From Hesseltinella vesiculosa (lineage: Eukaryota > Mucoromycota > Mucoromycetes > Mucorales > Cunninghamellaceae): 64,000 bases of DNA. Below the pieces are notes generated by a model. The model saw only the letters and a program-made list of their open reading frames with translations. It was not told the DNA's origin and did not search any database. Below, piece after piece: positions 1 through 11,030 of this stretch. Made by a program: the position numbers and the translations under genes. Each line of letters begins with the position of its first letter. Positions within the stretch are counted from its first letter, which is position 1. Location of the stretch: assembly GCA_002104935.1 (NCBI GenBank), contig MCGT01000003.1, forward strand, positions 868,001 through 932,000. The letters run 5' to 3'.

Positions 1-61
1 GGTAACGCAAGGCACGAAGAGCCGAGACTGCCAATGCTGAACAACCCTTTTTTTTTTGTAG

Positions 62-1197
62 GGATACGGCGACACGTCAGCAAGTTGGCTGTGTGCAGCG
101 GGAAAAGCTGTGGCTGGATTCCTTTGTGGGTGGAGCACTCTGGCTGTCGCCCGATGTGTTTGTCGTTGGCTCGCCCAAGGCGTCGAAAACGCCGCTGAAA
201 TTCCTGCGCCTTCATGAAAAACAAAAGGCAAGAGCCTTCGACTGTAAATGCCACCTGACTTTTTTTTCTCCATAGACACTTTGCACTTCCGTTTACGACA
301 TCACGGCGCCGAAGGAGTCGGGTTGTAATGCCATGGCTAACCTGTCAGCCGGAACAAACTATGCGTTTGCCAAGGCCTATGATAAACAAGTGGTAATGCT
401 GAGACGAGGAAAAGTGACGTAGGATCACCAACGCTGTTGGAGGTGACATAGGAACTTTGGAATGCCTCTTGGAAAGACCAAGCTTGGCACTGTACCATGG
501 CCTCGGAGTATACCCATCATACGAATGAAGTGACGTCGCTGGTCTATGACCCATTTAGCCATCGTCTGATTTCGGGCGGCCGGGATCGTCAAGTGGTAGT
601 GGAGGATGTGACGGTGGGCAGGAAGGTCATGGCCAGAAAATTACCCAAAGGCGCTGTCGTAAGGATCTTCAGGGAGGAGAGGAGCGTACTCAAGCGGCTT
701 TATTTAGGTGACCAATGTGCTTTTCAATGAAGCTCTGCCCAGCATGGTGCTGATCACGTAAGGCTGAGACTGGGGATGAAAAATGAAAGCTGATGGTTTT
801 TCTTTGGGGCTTTAGGACGGCGAGGTCGGAACAGCAGATGTGCCTGTTGGACGCGCGTTCGGGCCAGTTGGTGCATACGCTCGGCGACCGCACAAAGGAA
901 AATCTGTCGAGATTCGTCAAGCCGGATTGGCACAGCAATGGCTATACGGTGGTGTGTGGCACTCAGTCGGCGCCTCAGCTCAACTTTTGGGATCTACGGT
1001 ATCAAAAGGTGGCTGAATCCACCTTTCGATTCACCTTGCCCCGTAAGTCCTGCTGTCCAGAGGAAATAAAAAAGACCTGATCTCTCTTTTTAGATGCTGC
1101 CTTGCAATGCAAATTCATGCCTGAAAAAAACACCATCGCTGTGGCAACATCCACACGCCAACTTCTTTGGATTGACTATTCACCCATGTCGGCTTGA
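62..1197 (+). CDS. WD40 repeat protein, 3' part (5' end outside window)
   Basis: Six exons can be joined in frame: 62-227, 276-413, 452-658, 708-757, 816-1042 and 1094-1197, giving about 297 residues to a TGA stop. The window opens inside an intron whose donor is at base 2. WD-repeat-like blades are visible around the motifs VTSLVYDPF, LISGGRDRQV, LNFWDLRYQ and IAVATSTRQLLWID, so a beta-propeller scaffold is likely. The first intron in view (228-275) uses a GC donor (GCAAGA); only that junction keeps the reading phase, because the nearby GTAAAT at 244 would shift it. I do not recognise the specific WD40 family, and the N-terminus is missing, so no function is assigned. It converges on the KH gene, with 314 bases between the stops. 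Confidence 0.75.
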
Positions 1198-1511
1198 ATC
1201 CGCTAGAAACACACACCTTTCGGTTTAACATAAAAGAAGGGGAGTGGATAATACAGTACTGTAATTTTTTTTAGTGAGAGAAAAGAGAGAGAGTTAAATA
1301 AGATACGGACAAAAAAAAAAGAAGAGATAAACATTTTTTACGAAGTCAAAAAAAGGGGGAGTGGATACGATTTTTAGCAAAAATAAAGGGAGAGGGGGCG
1401 GGGGGGAGACTATTCAGAGAGACGGGGAGTGATCAAGAGAGGGCAAAAAAAAATACTGTACAACAGGAATAGCATGAAGAAACAAGTGGTATCCAAGTAT
1501 CAAGAGAGAGG
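1198..1511. other. convergent intergenic region
   Basis: This AT-rich spacer lies between two convergent stop codons. It holds A/T runs, a GA-rich stretch and an AACATAAAAG block near 1230 that could serve polyadenylation of the WD40 gene. No gene is seen. Confidence 0.6.
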
Positions 1512-2692
1512 TTAGTCTTGTTGGGCTTGATCTTCTTCAGTCAAGTCTTCTTGGATGACACCTTGGAGACGGCGTTCTTTTTCGCTTTCCAATTGGCCAT
1601 AGAGCAAGTAGAGGGCACGTTCGTTTGCTTCGGCGGTGCCTTGGATGGTGAACATACGTTCACCGGTTTCGTCGTGGGGGACCTTGGCGATGGAGATGCG
1701 TGAACCGGACAGGCGGCGGATCTCGGAGATCTTGGAACCAGCCTTACCGATGATGCAACCGACCATGTCACTGGGAATGGAGATGTGCTGGGTGCGGATG
1801 TTGGGGTCGTCCGCTAACAAGGGGGCGTTTGTGCTGGAGCGAGAGGCGCGGTGACCGTTGGCTTGTTGGGTAAAGTCGGAGCCGTTGCCGGTGCGGGGAA
1901 GAGAGGCGCGACGGTCGGTCAAGGGCATGGGGTTGCCATTGCCGTTCAAGGCGGGTTGTTGGAGCACGCTGGCCTTGCTGGGGTTGTAGAGAATGGTACC
2001 GAAGGCGCGGTCCTTGTCTTCGATCAGGCAGCGGCTGATTTCCAGCATGGCGAGGCGGATGCCTTCGACTGTGCCACGGACTTCGACCACGCGTTCTGTG
2101 CTTTGGGGGAGAAGGGCCTTGGAAGCGGTCATACGGACGCCAGAGGTGTCTTGGATATACTTGATCTTGGCGCCTTGACGGCCAATGACGGTGCCCATCA
2201 AGTTGTGTGAGATCAATAATCGAATGGTCACCATGGCATCAGGGCTGACACGAACAGGTAGAGGGGAAGCGGGTGATGAGCCGGGTGTAATTGGGTTTTC
2301 CAATAATGTTTGAGCCATCAGAGAGTAAGCCTAATAAACCCAGTCAGCACGCCCGTCGTCTGTTTGTTGTTTTACCTTGGCCACGCCTTCCAGCGTACCG
2401 GTGATGGTTAACACACGGTCATGGATGCCTTGGACAACTTTGGAAACACCGGCCTTGACACCAGTAGCATCACGGAGTTCGGCCACATTTTTACCAGCTA
2501 TGAAGTGAAAGTGGGTTTAGGTTGGGTAAAGATTTTTTTTTTTTTTTTACCTTTGCCAATAATAACCCCGGCCTCTTTGGTAGAAACAAGAGCACGCAAA
2601 GTTAAGAGGCCATCGTCTTCATCTTGTCGGGAGCCAAAGGCATTTGTTTCAGAGAAACGATCATCAATAAGTTGGTCAGTGTTTTGAGACAT
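1512..2692 (-). CDS. Triple KH-domain RNA-binding protein (PCBP/hnRNP K type; Rnc1/Pbp2-like)
   Basis: Exons on the minus strand are 2692-2551, 2497-2376 and 2330-1512, encoding 360 residues. Three KH domains carry their GxxG RNA-grip loops: GKAG near residues 46-49, GRQG near 138-141 and GKAG near 283-286. Each sits in the usual V-I-I/V-G context. The third domain is followed by an ERALYLL helix and an acidic tail. Family members (PCBP, fission yeast Rnc1, budding yeast Pbp2/Hek2) bind single-stranded C- or U-rich RNA and control mRNA stability or localisation; that role is inferred here from the family. The linker between KH2 and KH3 is Asn/Ser-rich and looks disordered. Intron 1 splits the first GxxG loop and begins with GTAAAAAA. 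Confidence 0.9.
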
Positions 2693-3256
2693 GATTGGGA
2701 ACTAGCAGCCGTCAACAAGGGAAAAAAAAAAAAAAAAAAAAAAGTAAATAAACAAAGGAGCAAGATGAAAAGGTCCCTTTTGAATGTTCTACCACTTTTT
2801 CATCTTCGCCCATGGCACTTACCAAAATAGATATTGATTGAAGAAGAAAAGGTGTTGTCGAATGGATGGAATCGAGCGTAGAGGATGTCAATTGAGATAA
2901 AAACCGACCAAGTTTAGGGTTGACGTAAAAAAGGGATGAAAAGCGTCAAAAAAAGGAAAAGGAAAAGAAGGAAAATGGATAAAAAAAAAAGGGTCGAAGG
3001 AGGTCGCTTGAAAAAAAAAAAAAGAGAGAGAGGGAAAAAAGAAGATGAAGAAGAGGACGTGGGGACGGGTGAGGTAAAAGAGGAGGAAGAAAGAAGAAGA
3101 AAAAAAAGGTTGCGAAAAGGATGATGAAGGAAAAAAAAAAAAAGAACAATTTCCAAACTCTCCAACTGAACTCTTTTGAGCCTGATCATGGATCGTGTGA
3201 CGTTTTTGCCTTGAAAGCCTTTTTTTTTTTTTATTATGCAAAAAAATGAGCGTTTT
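2693..3256. other. intergenic, A/GA-rich
   Basis: This is the upstream region of the KH gene and the downstream region of the ankyrin gene. It contains an A21 tract near 2720 and a long AAAAAG/GAAGAAG purine-rich stretch (2930-3150). No coding sequence is convincing; the small open frames are low-complexity translations of the purine tract. Confidence 0.6.
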
Positions 3257-3848
3257 TTATTCTTCCATGGCATCGTCCTTAGGCACACCTGTTTCTACAA
3301 ACTGTTCATCCTCGTCCATCTCTTCCTTTTGCTGCTCTTCTTCAATCATGGTATCCAAAAAGAATTCAGCAATCGTTTCAAAGTTGCGTTGTTGGGCTTC
3401 ATAAATGGGCGTTTTACCCGCTTCGTTCTTGATCTAAAATAGACGGGTCAGTCGACCAGCTGGTCTTGGCTCTCTTCTTCTTACGGTGCAATCAGCCCCA
3501 TTGGAGACCAGGGCCTTGACCACTTCCAGGTGGCCATTCAATGCAGCCCAGTGCAGAGGTGTGTTGCCCAGATCGTTCTTCACATTCACATGTGACTTGT
3601 CTTGTAGTTTGCTCAATGCTTCCAAAATAAACAGGACAATGTCTATGGAAAAACAAGTTGGCTACCATTCATCACTGACACTCCACCTCTTTACCCAGGT
3701 GATTGTTGGCACTGGCCATGTGTAAGGCGGTGTTTCCTGATTCATCCTTGGCAACATAATAATCGGGTGGGCTGTTGGATTGCTTGAGATCATCAAACTC
3801 ACCGTATCGAGCACAGTAAATAATATCTTCAATCACCTCTTGTGACAT
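3257..3848 (-). CDS. Ankyrin-repeat protein, Yar1-like
   Basis: Exons 3848-3695, 3642-3485 and 3433-3257 encode 162 residues. The N-terminus (MSQEVIEDIIYCARYGEFDDL) is followed by ankyrin repeats with the consensus G-N-T-A-L-H-M-A and G-N-T-P-L-H-W-A-A-L-N-G-H, a third partial repeat (GKTPIYEAQ), and a strongly acidic C-terminal tail. Size, repeat number and acidic tail match fungal Yar1, the ankyrin chaperone that shields free ribosomal protein uS3/Rps3 until it joins the 40S subunit. That function is inferred from family resemblance. Both introns fall in or beside the repeats. It follows the KH gene upstream on the same strand. Confidence 0.85.
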
Positions 3849-4241
3849 GGATCAACAAATAAGCGTCTATGCTACGGAAAAAGAAAAAGAGAAGAAAAAA
3901 AAAAACTCACGTTGCACCATTTGAAAAAAAAACAAGTCAGCTACGGCTTGTTCGCCGTCGTCAAAAAAAAAAAAAAGCCTGTGCTTTAGATGAAAAAAAA
4001 AAGCCTGGGCTCTGGGCAGATTAAAAAAAAAAAAAGGGCCTGTGCTCTAGGCAGATTAGAAAACAGGATGGGACAATAAAAGGAGGTGGCAATGATTGGT
4101 AAAGAAAATGGCCTCAATATCTTGGCGTTCAAGGAAGCAGGGACCAATGCAAAGTGACCCGATGACGGAGACACAAAAAAAGGGATAAAAGGAGACGCCG
4201 TTTTTCCAAGTGCTTGGCTCTTTTCTTCACTTTTTTTCAAC
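3849..4241. other. divergent promoter region
   Basis: This 393-base spacer separates the divergently transcribed ankyrin and SH3 genes. It contains three imperfect tandem copies of an A-run followed by GCCTGNGCTCT-like sequence at about 3965-4060 (AAAAAAGCCTGTGCTTTAGATG, AAAAAAGCCTGGGCTCTGGGCAG and AAAAGGGCCTGTGCTCTAGGCAG, described here as 22-23-base units). No gene is seen. Confidence 0.5.
3975..4052. repeat. short tandem repeat, about three units
   Basis: Three imperfect units of about 30 bases share the core GCCTGTGCTCTRGGCAGAT and are separated by A-runs. They sit in the divergent promoter between the ankyrin and SH3 genes. They could be a duplicated regulatory block or simple replication slippage; nothing here decides between these. 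Confidence 0.55.
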
Positions 4242-5105
4242 ATGAGCACTGTCCAACACATTGTGGATTCCGTCAAGCGAGACTTGGCCTTCTTAAAGGA
4301 ACAGCAGCGCCTGTCACCTCAAGCCTACGACGACATGCTCCATCTCTTGGATTCACAAAACTTGCCGTCGCCTGCCTCCCACTTCTCTGCTCCGTCTGCC
4401 CCTCCTCCTCCCTCCTACCCTTCCAATGACTCGGTGGAAGCTATCTATGACTTTAATGGGGCCAATGCCAATGACCTTTCATTCAAACAGGGTGACATTA
4501 TCGAAGTGCTTGACCGTGGTAAGTGTTTACCCTCCATACAATCACCAGCTCACGCTTCTCTTACACAGTCAACAACGACTGGTGGCGTGGTCGCCTGCAT
4601 GGCCGTGAAGGCCTGTTCCCTTGTAACTATGTGAAAAAGCTCGAGTCTAATGAAAAGAAGGCGCCTCCACCTCCCATGCCATCACGTAACAGCTACCAGG
4701 GGGGTGGTTATGCTACCCCTCCTGCTCAAGCCTACCCTCCTCCTCCTCCTCCTGCTCAAGCCTACCCTCCTCCTCCTCCCTCTGCTCAAGCCTACCCTCC
4801 CCCTCCCCCTCCTGCTCAGTACCCTCCTCCTCCTTCTGGCTATCAACCATCCTATTCCCAGCCATCGCCAAGCTACAACTACGCCCCTCCTCCTGCCCAA
4901 CAAGCACCTGAGCCTGCTGGTCCACACACTGAAAGCAAGACGGACAAGGCCAGTGGCATGCTCAAAAAAGTGGCTGGTCAAGTTGGCAATGCTGCCACCT
5001 GGGGCTTTGGTGGTACATTGTAAGTAGACCCTATTTTCTACATGAGACGCTTATTCACTCTTTTTTGAATCTAGGGGTAGCGAAGCCGCTCATGCGCTTT
5101 TCTAA
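4242..5105 (+). CDS. SH3-domain protein with Pro/Gln/Tyr-rich tail (Lsb1/Pin3-like)
   Basis: Exons 4242-4518, 4569-5019 and 5075-5105 encode 252 residues. An N-terminal helical segment of about 50 residues precedes one SH3 domain (about residues 66-120) with the hallmarks A-I-Y-D-F, the acidic RT loop, N-D-W-W-R-G and G-L-F-P-x-N-Y-V. The remaining half is proline- and tyrosine-rich with tandem PPAQAYPPPPP units, ending in a short helical region. This order matches fungal Lsb1/Pin3 (Csh3) proteins, which bind the actin nucleation factor Las17/WASP; that partner is inferred. Intron 1 interrupts the SH3 domain exactly before the W-W motif. The terminal exon adds only nine residues plus a stop. 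Confidence 0.85.
4723..4830 (+). repeat. coding minisatellite for PPAQAYPPPPP units
   Basis: A repeated block of roughly 33 bases (CCTCCTGCTCAAGCCTACCC-type units) is present about three times in the SH3 protein tail. All units are multiples of three, so copy changes would lengthen or shorten the proline-rich tail without breaking the frame. Confidence 0.7.
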
Positions 5106-5425
5106 GAACAAAAAGATTTGTTTATTTAACCTTGTTGCTGGATGTTTCGAGGACATTGTCTCAAAACTGATTGTCAACAACACTCTCTTGCATATTGAAA
5201 ATAATAAAACTGCCAATCAAACAGACATGACCCTCGTCAGACAATCATCAAAAGACCTGTCGCTTTTTCTTCATTTGGAACCTGAAACGGCAAACGACAC
5301 TCTACCCTTCTTTGTACCTTGCTGGGTTTGAATCCAAAGCATAAAGAAAAAAAAAAAAAAAAGAAAAGGCGCTCTTTTTGGTCTCTTTCATTTTTTTTTT
5401 TAGTATTATTTCTTTGTAAGGCCGG
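5106..5425. other. intergenic, tandem genes
   Basis: This spacer runs between the SH3 gene stop and the SPX-VTC start. It includes an AATAATAAAACTG block near 5200 that is a plausible polyadenylation signal, and A/T runs at 5345 and 5390. No gene is seen. Confidence 0.5.
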
Positions 5426-7976
5426 ATGACGAGGGATTCTCTGCAGAAGAACAGCTTTGATTCCTTGTATGAACAACTCCCTTTGCTCCTGACGCAGAAC
5501 AATGGACTGGTCCAACTTGTCGACGTCCTTGCCGCTTACCCACCCTCCAATCAAAAAAAGGACGACCTTGCACAGCAACTTAAACAATCGCCCTGGCGTT
5601 TTTTCTGCTTAGACTACGACCACTTGTTAGAAGCCAGTCGGTTCCTATTCTTCCGTCCTCTCGATCCCTTTTATCAAGAACGCTATTATAAAACCTTCAC
5701 CAAGGAAATCAACAAGGTACTCTTTTTTTTTTTTTTGACCAGTCGACTCATTTCTTTTAAAAAAGGTGCGAGAATTTATGATGGTCAAGGGAGGTGAAAT
5801 CCAACGACGACTGGACTGTATGGGCGAGATGGCCGTGGCCGAACAGCAGACGTTGCAACGTGAATTATTGCTACTCTGGTTTTACATGAAACTGAACTAT
5901 CAAGCCTTTGTATCCCTGATCTCAGAGCTGGACATGGTGTACCATAAACCCACCCTTGGGGCTATGCTGGTCCAACGCTTGTATCGTCACTTGCTCCAGC
6001 ACTGGCTCTCTTCCGACCACGTCTTGACCTGGGCCATCTCTCTCGGCCAATGGCATCGTCAGCTCCACCTGTCCACCCCGCCCACCCCTCCCACCCTCCT
6101 CCACTTTTCGTCGTCGTCATCGTCTTCTTCTTCTTCTTCAGCTACGTCCAACACCTCTGACATGCCTCATTATGGAGCCAACGCCATCACTGGACCTCCG
6201 CTAGCCTCGCCCACCAACATCCAGAGCCCGCCCGAGCCTCTCTTTTATACCCCCCTGACCTCGTTTCAACCCGACGCCCCGCTTGTACCACCACCCATGT
6301 CCTTCCCTGCCTCGCCCAACCCATCCTACTCGACACAGCGTCGCCATCGTCGCCGCCGTCATCATTCAAAACACCAACCACCGCCCACCCCCGCCGCCGA
6401 CCACCGCCCGTGCTACAAGTTCTGGCTGCATCCCAACCATCTCCTGGAGCTGACGCTCTATCTGTCCAAATACATGAGCCTGTCAGATGACTGCCCCGTC
6501 GCCCTCAGCGAGGTGGAACAGCATCCTGAAACACAACAACGGAAGAAGAAAGCCTTACTCTGGCAGCCCATCACCACCCTGCACCTCGATACCCCCGACT
6601 GGCAAGACTACTCGGACCAGCTGCTCCTGACCGCACCGGTGTCGGACGGCGACGCTGGCCTGCCCAACCTTGCTCAAGCCATCCGGCTCCGCCGCTACCA
6701 TGCTCTGGACGAACCCCTCCATCGCGAGCATGATCCGCACTATGCTTTGGAAAAGAAAATCTACTCCCGATCGGGCCGTCTCAGCCACCCGGCCGTCGCC
6801 ATCCCCTACAAGCAATTGGGTAAGCTGCACCGACCGGCCTCATCGCCACCCGGCTGGACCATGTCAGCCCTCCACTGCCGTGCCTGGTTCAAAGCCAACC
6901 GCCTTGTTCCCTGGCTCACCCATCAATGGTCCCTGCAAACCCTCCTCAACAAGGCCTCGCCTCTCGATCTTCACTACAAGGAACATGGCAAACCCGTCCT
7001 CAACAAGATCGAAACCGATGCCTCGGTCCTGGAAATCGAGCACGACCTCCACACCCGGCAACTCAGACCCCGTCCGTCGTCATGGACAAAATCATGTGCA
7101 TGCATTGACCCTCCTTTTTTCTTTTCTTTTTTTCGTTCTTCAGGGTTGATTACATCGTGTCGTCGGTTACAATTTACATATCCTACTCTGGAAGACCCTC
7201 GGCAGCAAGTGGTAGTCACCATTGACACCGACACCGTCATGGAAGAAGTGCAGACCCATCAGCGCCAAAAAAAATTGACCCGTCTGGCTTTTTGCGTAGT
7301 ACAGATCAGTCTGCCCCATACAGATCATGCACTGAATGCCTTGCCATGGATAGACCATCTCTTGTCGTGCCCATTGGTAAGTTTTTTTTTTTTTTCCCAC
7401 CAGGAACAATCGCTGGCTCCTTGACTGTTTCATCTTATTTTTTTTTTCCTAGTTGGAACCTGTGCCAGGCTTCTCGGTTTATTTACACGGTGTCAGCACC
7501 TTGTTTCCAGAAAAGATTCATGTCTTTCCAGATTGGGTAAAGGCTTCCCATGAAAAAAAAAAAAAGAAGAGGTTTCGTGGCTGACTTTATTGTAGCTCGG
7601 AAAATTAGAGATGGATCTGCGTCGCGATGACGATCGAGGATGTCTAGGCGGCGATCTCCGTTCCAGTGGAGAAAGTGAAACCGCCAGCTGGTCCTTGTCC
7701 AGTCAGCAAGATCTCCGATCGGGTAAAACAGAACCAAGATGGCACTGTCCGCATGCCATGTCATCTTTGGCTGAGGGCTGCTCACGCTGCCCAACCGAAC
7801 CCTCCTCCTCCACCACCTTGCTGGGCTCCCATGCTTCTCTGCCGCACACTGTCATCGCCATGCCCCTGTTGCCAGAACCCACCTCCATCGCCAACCCGTT
7901 GCTCATGACGTTTTGTTGCGGCCTTGGTGCTCTGTCCATCACCTCTCTGCTCTTTCTCTTTCTGCAATCTTCATAA
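5426..7976 (+). CDS. SPX-VTC domain protein with a single C-terminal membrane anchor
   Basis: Exons 5426-5716, 5766-7071, 7144-7376, 7453-7536 and 7596-7976 encode 764 residues. An SPX-like region (about residues 50-130, W-R-F-F-x-L-D-Y-D and E-x-x-R-R-L) precedes a Ser/Pro linker and a VTC core. The core shows KFWLHPNH, T-L-H-L-D-T, the R-L-R pair (about 405), E-K-K (about 425), V-T-I-D-T-D (about 555) and Y-L-H-G-V-S-T-L-F. Typical Vtc4 polymerases make vacuolar polyphosphate. Here the usual L-E-V/I-K strand reads V-V-Q-I-S, and the end is one hydrophobic helix (about 741-763) instead of a three-helix domain. It may therefore be a regulatory or inactive VTC-family member. The exon 2/3 junction needs a GTCCGT donor and removes a 72-base segment that is also open in frame. 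Confidence 0.8.
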
Positions 7977-8086
7977 ACCTATTCATTTTTTTGAAAGAAA
8001 TGTGTTTGTATTCGTACTGGATCTATAATATAATATATTATGGGAGAAGGTATAGTAGTCTAGTGTGGGAGGAGACCGCACCCATT

Positions 8087-9032
8087 TTACTGCTGATGCT
8101 GGGTATGGATCAACTGCTTGACCAAGGTTTCCAGCTCAAAAAGATGATCATCCTTGGCTTGAGGTGAGATTTCGCGCACCGCCTCGGCCAGATTCAACAG
8201 GTACTCAGCATTCCATCCAGACGGTCCTGAACATCCTGGTCAGCAACCCTATTCTTCCTTTTCCCTCTCCACCTACCATGAGTGTCAAAGATCTGTTTGG
8301 CAATCTCTTGCATTGGGGCTGGGCCAACGTACGCTTCGTTTTCGGTGGTGGCAATATAGACCAATGCCTATCATTAGGAGGCTCAGCAACCGCTGTCTTT
8401 CTTTTTTTTTTTTTTTTCCTTACATTTTTGACAATCGGTTCTTGATCTTCTTCTGCTTCATACACATCCACATGGTGCACCGTATAGCCGTTCTGAGCAA
8501 GAGGAAAAGTCAGTGTGTTCTATCATTTGACCACTTTTTTACCTTTTCTCGGTGATCCAAATAGGCACGGGTCGCCTCCACGTCGTCCGAAGGAATTTTA
8601 AAGGCTACACCCCAAGTGACATCATCGTGACCGTGCTAATGCATAAAAAAACAGGTTAAACATGGGCGGCTCCTCCAACAGTGTTGACTGACCACATCCT
8701 CCATGGCTTGCCATTCTTCCATGGGAATCAAAGTCACCACTCGACCAGGCTGTTCGGGCGTGCCTCGATGATCATGGCTTTCCTATAAACGTAACCCATG
8801 AGGATCGTGCCGAGAATGTCAACATTGTCAAGTACCTGCCAAAATCGGCGAACATAATGTTTGATAAAGCCAACCACTCTTGAAATCAATCCATCAATAA
8901 AGCAAGACGTAAAAAAAAAAGCTCCTCTTACCTTTTTTCATAATGAATAGGTGGCTTCCAAATCAATGAACCGTAACCAAACACCCAAATTTCAGGCACA
9001 GCTGTAGAATCGTCAATGGTATTGGGGGCCAT
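8087..9032 (-). CDS. Glutathione-specific gamma-glutamylcyclotransferase (ChaC family)
   Basis: Seven exons (9032-8932, 8878-8836, 8782-8693, 8635-8543, 8492-8424, 8367-8277 and 8235-8087) encode 211 residues. The ChaC signature is complete: F-G-Y-G-S-L-I-W-K near the N-terminus, D-H-R-G-T-P-E-x-P-G-R with the catalytic glutamate, and G-P-S-G-x-N-x-E-Y-L near the C-terminus. ChaC enzymes cleave glutathione to 5-oxoproline and Cys-Gly in the cytosol. The gene converges on the SPX-VTC gene; 110 bases separate the stops. Intron 3 has a GTCAGT donor. The opposing pathway enzyme, glutamate-cysteine ligase, lies at 57.5 kb; no direct linkage is implied. Confidence 0.92.
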
Positions 9033-9640
9033 GGTGTGTAAAATAGAGTGAATGGGAGAAAAAAATGAGACAGACAGCCCAAAGAAAAAATGAAAAATGA
9101 AAAAAGTGGCTAAATCTTTATCCTCCGCGAGCGGCAGAGTTGGTCAGTCATGGCGCCATTGTGCTTTCATGCAAATTTCTCCAATGGCAACTCACTAAAA
9201 AAAAAGAACGAATGGGACGCAGTAAACAAGGCACCTGATGATCCTGTTACATAGCATAAAAGGGTTACCCGAGAAGGCGCTTTTGTTTGTTTTTGACCCA
9301 TTTTGCCCATCGTCAGCGACTGTTTATTTTGGGGGGGATGGGTGAGCTGCGCACCCTCTTTTTTTTTTTTTTTGATGGGCGAGGCGTGTTTAACAATGTG
9401 GATCGTTTCAGGTGGATCAAACTTGGGGATGATCTCTCCGTGACGTTGGACTGGAAATTTTTGAAAGTGCAACAACCAGAAATTTATTGCTCTGATTGGC
9501 TGGTTTTGGCTGCTTGTCAAACCTTAATCAATGTCCTCCTCCCGAAACCAAAAAAAAAAAATTTGAGGTTAGAAATAAGGCACTGGTTTATATATTTCTT
9601 TACTTTCCTTTTACTTCTTTCATTCACCACCACTGTCGTC
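9033..9640. other. divergent upstream region of the ChaC and ZIP genes
   Basis: This 608-base region contains T-runs near 9360, a G8 run near 9330 and a T/C-rich tract immediately before the ZIP start codon. It probably holds both promoters. No zinc-response element can be called with confidence and no gene is seen. Confidence 0.5.
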
Positions 9641-11030
9641 ATGGTTCCTATACGTTACCTTTTATTCACTTGTCTATTCCTTCTCGATTCCCAAAAAGTG
9701 CTTGCTCAAGGTAACCGACGCCTAGCTGCAGACAACATGCTGACCTCTCTATGCCCTGTTTTATAGCCACGATCGCACAAGAATGCTCTCCCGAATCCAT
9801 GGGCGACTACAACATGAGTCTAAGAATTGGCTCCATATTTATTATTCTGATCACCAGCGCTATTGGTAAAGGAAGAAGAAAATAAGATCGGCTCGATCAT
9901 CAGCAGCTGATCCCCCCCCCCTTTTTTTTTAGGCACATTTACGCCCCTGCTGATTCACCGTGCACGAAAATATGAACAAAATAGCTTTCAAGATTGGGTC
10001 TTGCTCATTGCCAAATTTTGTAAATGCCCACTCTTGACAAAAAAAAAAAAAAAAAAAAAAAACTGACCCAACCCGTTTTTTCTAATCAGTTGGTACTGGC
10101 GTCATCTTGGCAACTGCCTTTATCCATATGCTCCCCGATGCAATGAACAATTTTGGCAGCCCTTGTCTCGATCCTGAATGGCAAACGTACGGCTCTTGGG
10201 CTGGTATCTTTTGTATGATCGCTTCTTTCGCTTTGCAATTGCTCGAATTAGCTGCCGTCAGCAATAGCTCCCGCCTTAAACTGCAGCAATCCCAGTCCAC
10301 CAAGGAAGAATATGACTGTGAAGCCCCTCCCACCCCCACCACCCCCACCACCCCCACCAACCCCAAAAACAACTTTTCCGAACCACCTGTCGATACCCGC
10401 TCCATCGGCTCCACCACCACCACCACCCCCACCCAACACCCTCATCCCCCCCACCATGTCCACTCTGCCGGCTTCTTGGAAACCCACAATGCCTACAAGG
10501 ACATCAACACCATCATCCTGGAACTCGGCATTGTCATGCACTCGGTCATCATCGGCATCACCCTGGCCAACACCGGTGCCGACGAATTCCTCTCCTTGTT
10601 GATCGCTCTCGTCTTCCACCAGGTAATTCAAAAAAAAAAAAATCGAGACTGTCGGCGACTCATTTTTCTTTCTCAGTTCTTTGAAGGCATTGCCTTGGGC
10701 ACTCGCGTCAACGGCATGCACGGTGACGGCTGGGCTCGCCCTGTCATCATGGGTCTCTTTTATATCATCATGACCCCCTTGGGCATTGGCATTGGCATTG
10801 GCATCCACTCCTCTTTCAACCCCAACAGCCCCACTAGCATCCTCGCCAGCGCCATCCTGGACTCCTTGTCCGCCGGTATCCTCCTCTACAATGCCTATGT
10901 CTCTCTCATGAGCCTGGAAATCAACCATAGCCCTGAATTCCAACAATACTCCATCACTCGTAAACTCATCTGCTTCCTGTCCATGTACATTGGCGCCGCC
11001 ATCATGTCCTTGATCGGCAAATGGTCTTGA
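9641..11030 (+). CDS. ZIP-family zinc/iron transporter (Zrt1-like)
   Basis: Exons 9641-9710, 9767-9865, 9933-10019, 10090-10622 and 10677-11030 encode 380 residues. A hydrophobic N-terminal segment resembling a signal peptide is followed by eight predicted membrane spans. Key motifs are G-T-G-V-I-L-A-T-A-F-I-H in the third span, H-S-V-I-I-G-I-T in the fourth (about residue 235) and H-Q-F-F-E-G-I-A-L-G in the fifth, which form the metal path in ZIPs. The cytosolic loop between spans three and four is long, with Thr/Pro runs (CACCCC/CCACC repeats) and few histidines. The protein should import Zn2+ (or Fe2+) across the plasma membrane. AATAAA at about 11117 is a likely polyadenylation signal. 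Confidence 0.93.

Noticed and set aside
2888..3288. Overlapping minus-strand frames of 117-124 codons rich in Phe/Ser/Leu
   Set aside because: They are translations of a long GA/A-rich tract; low complexity, no splice logic, and lie in the leader region of the KH gene.
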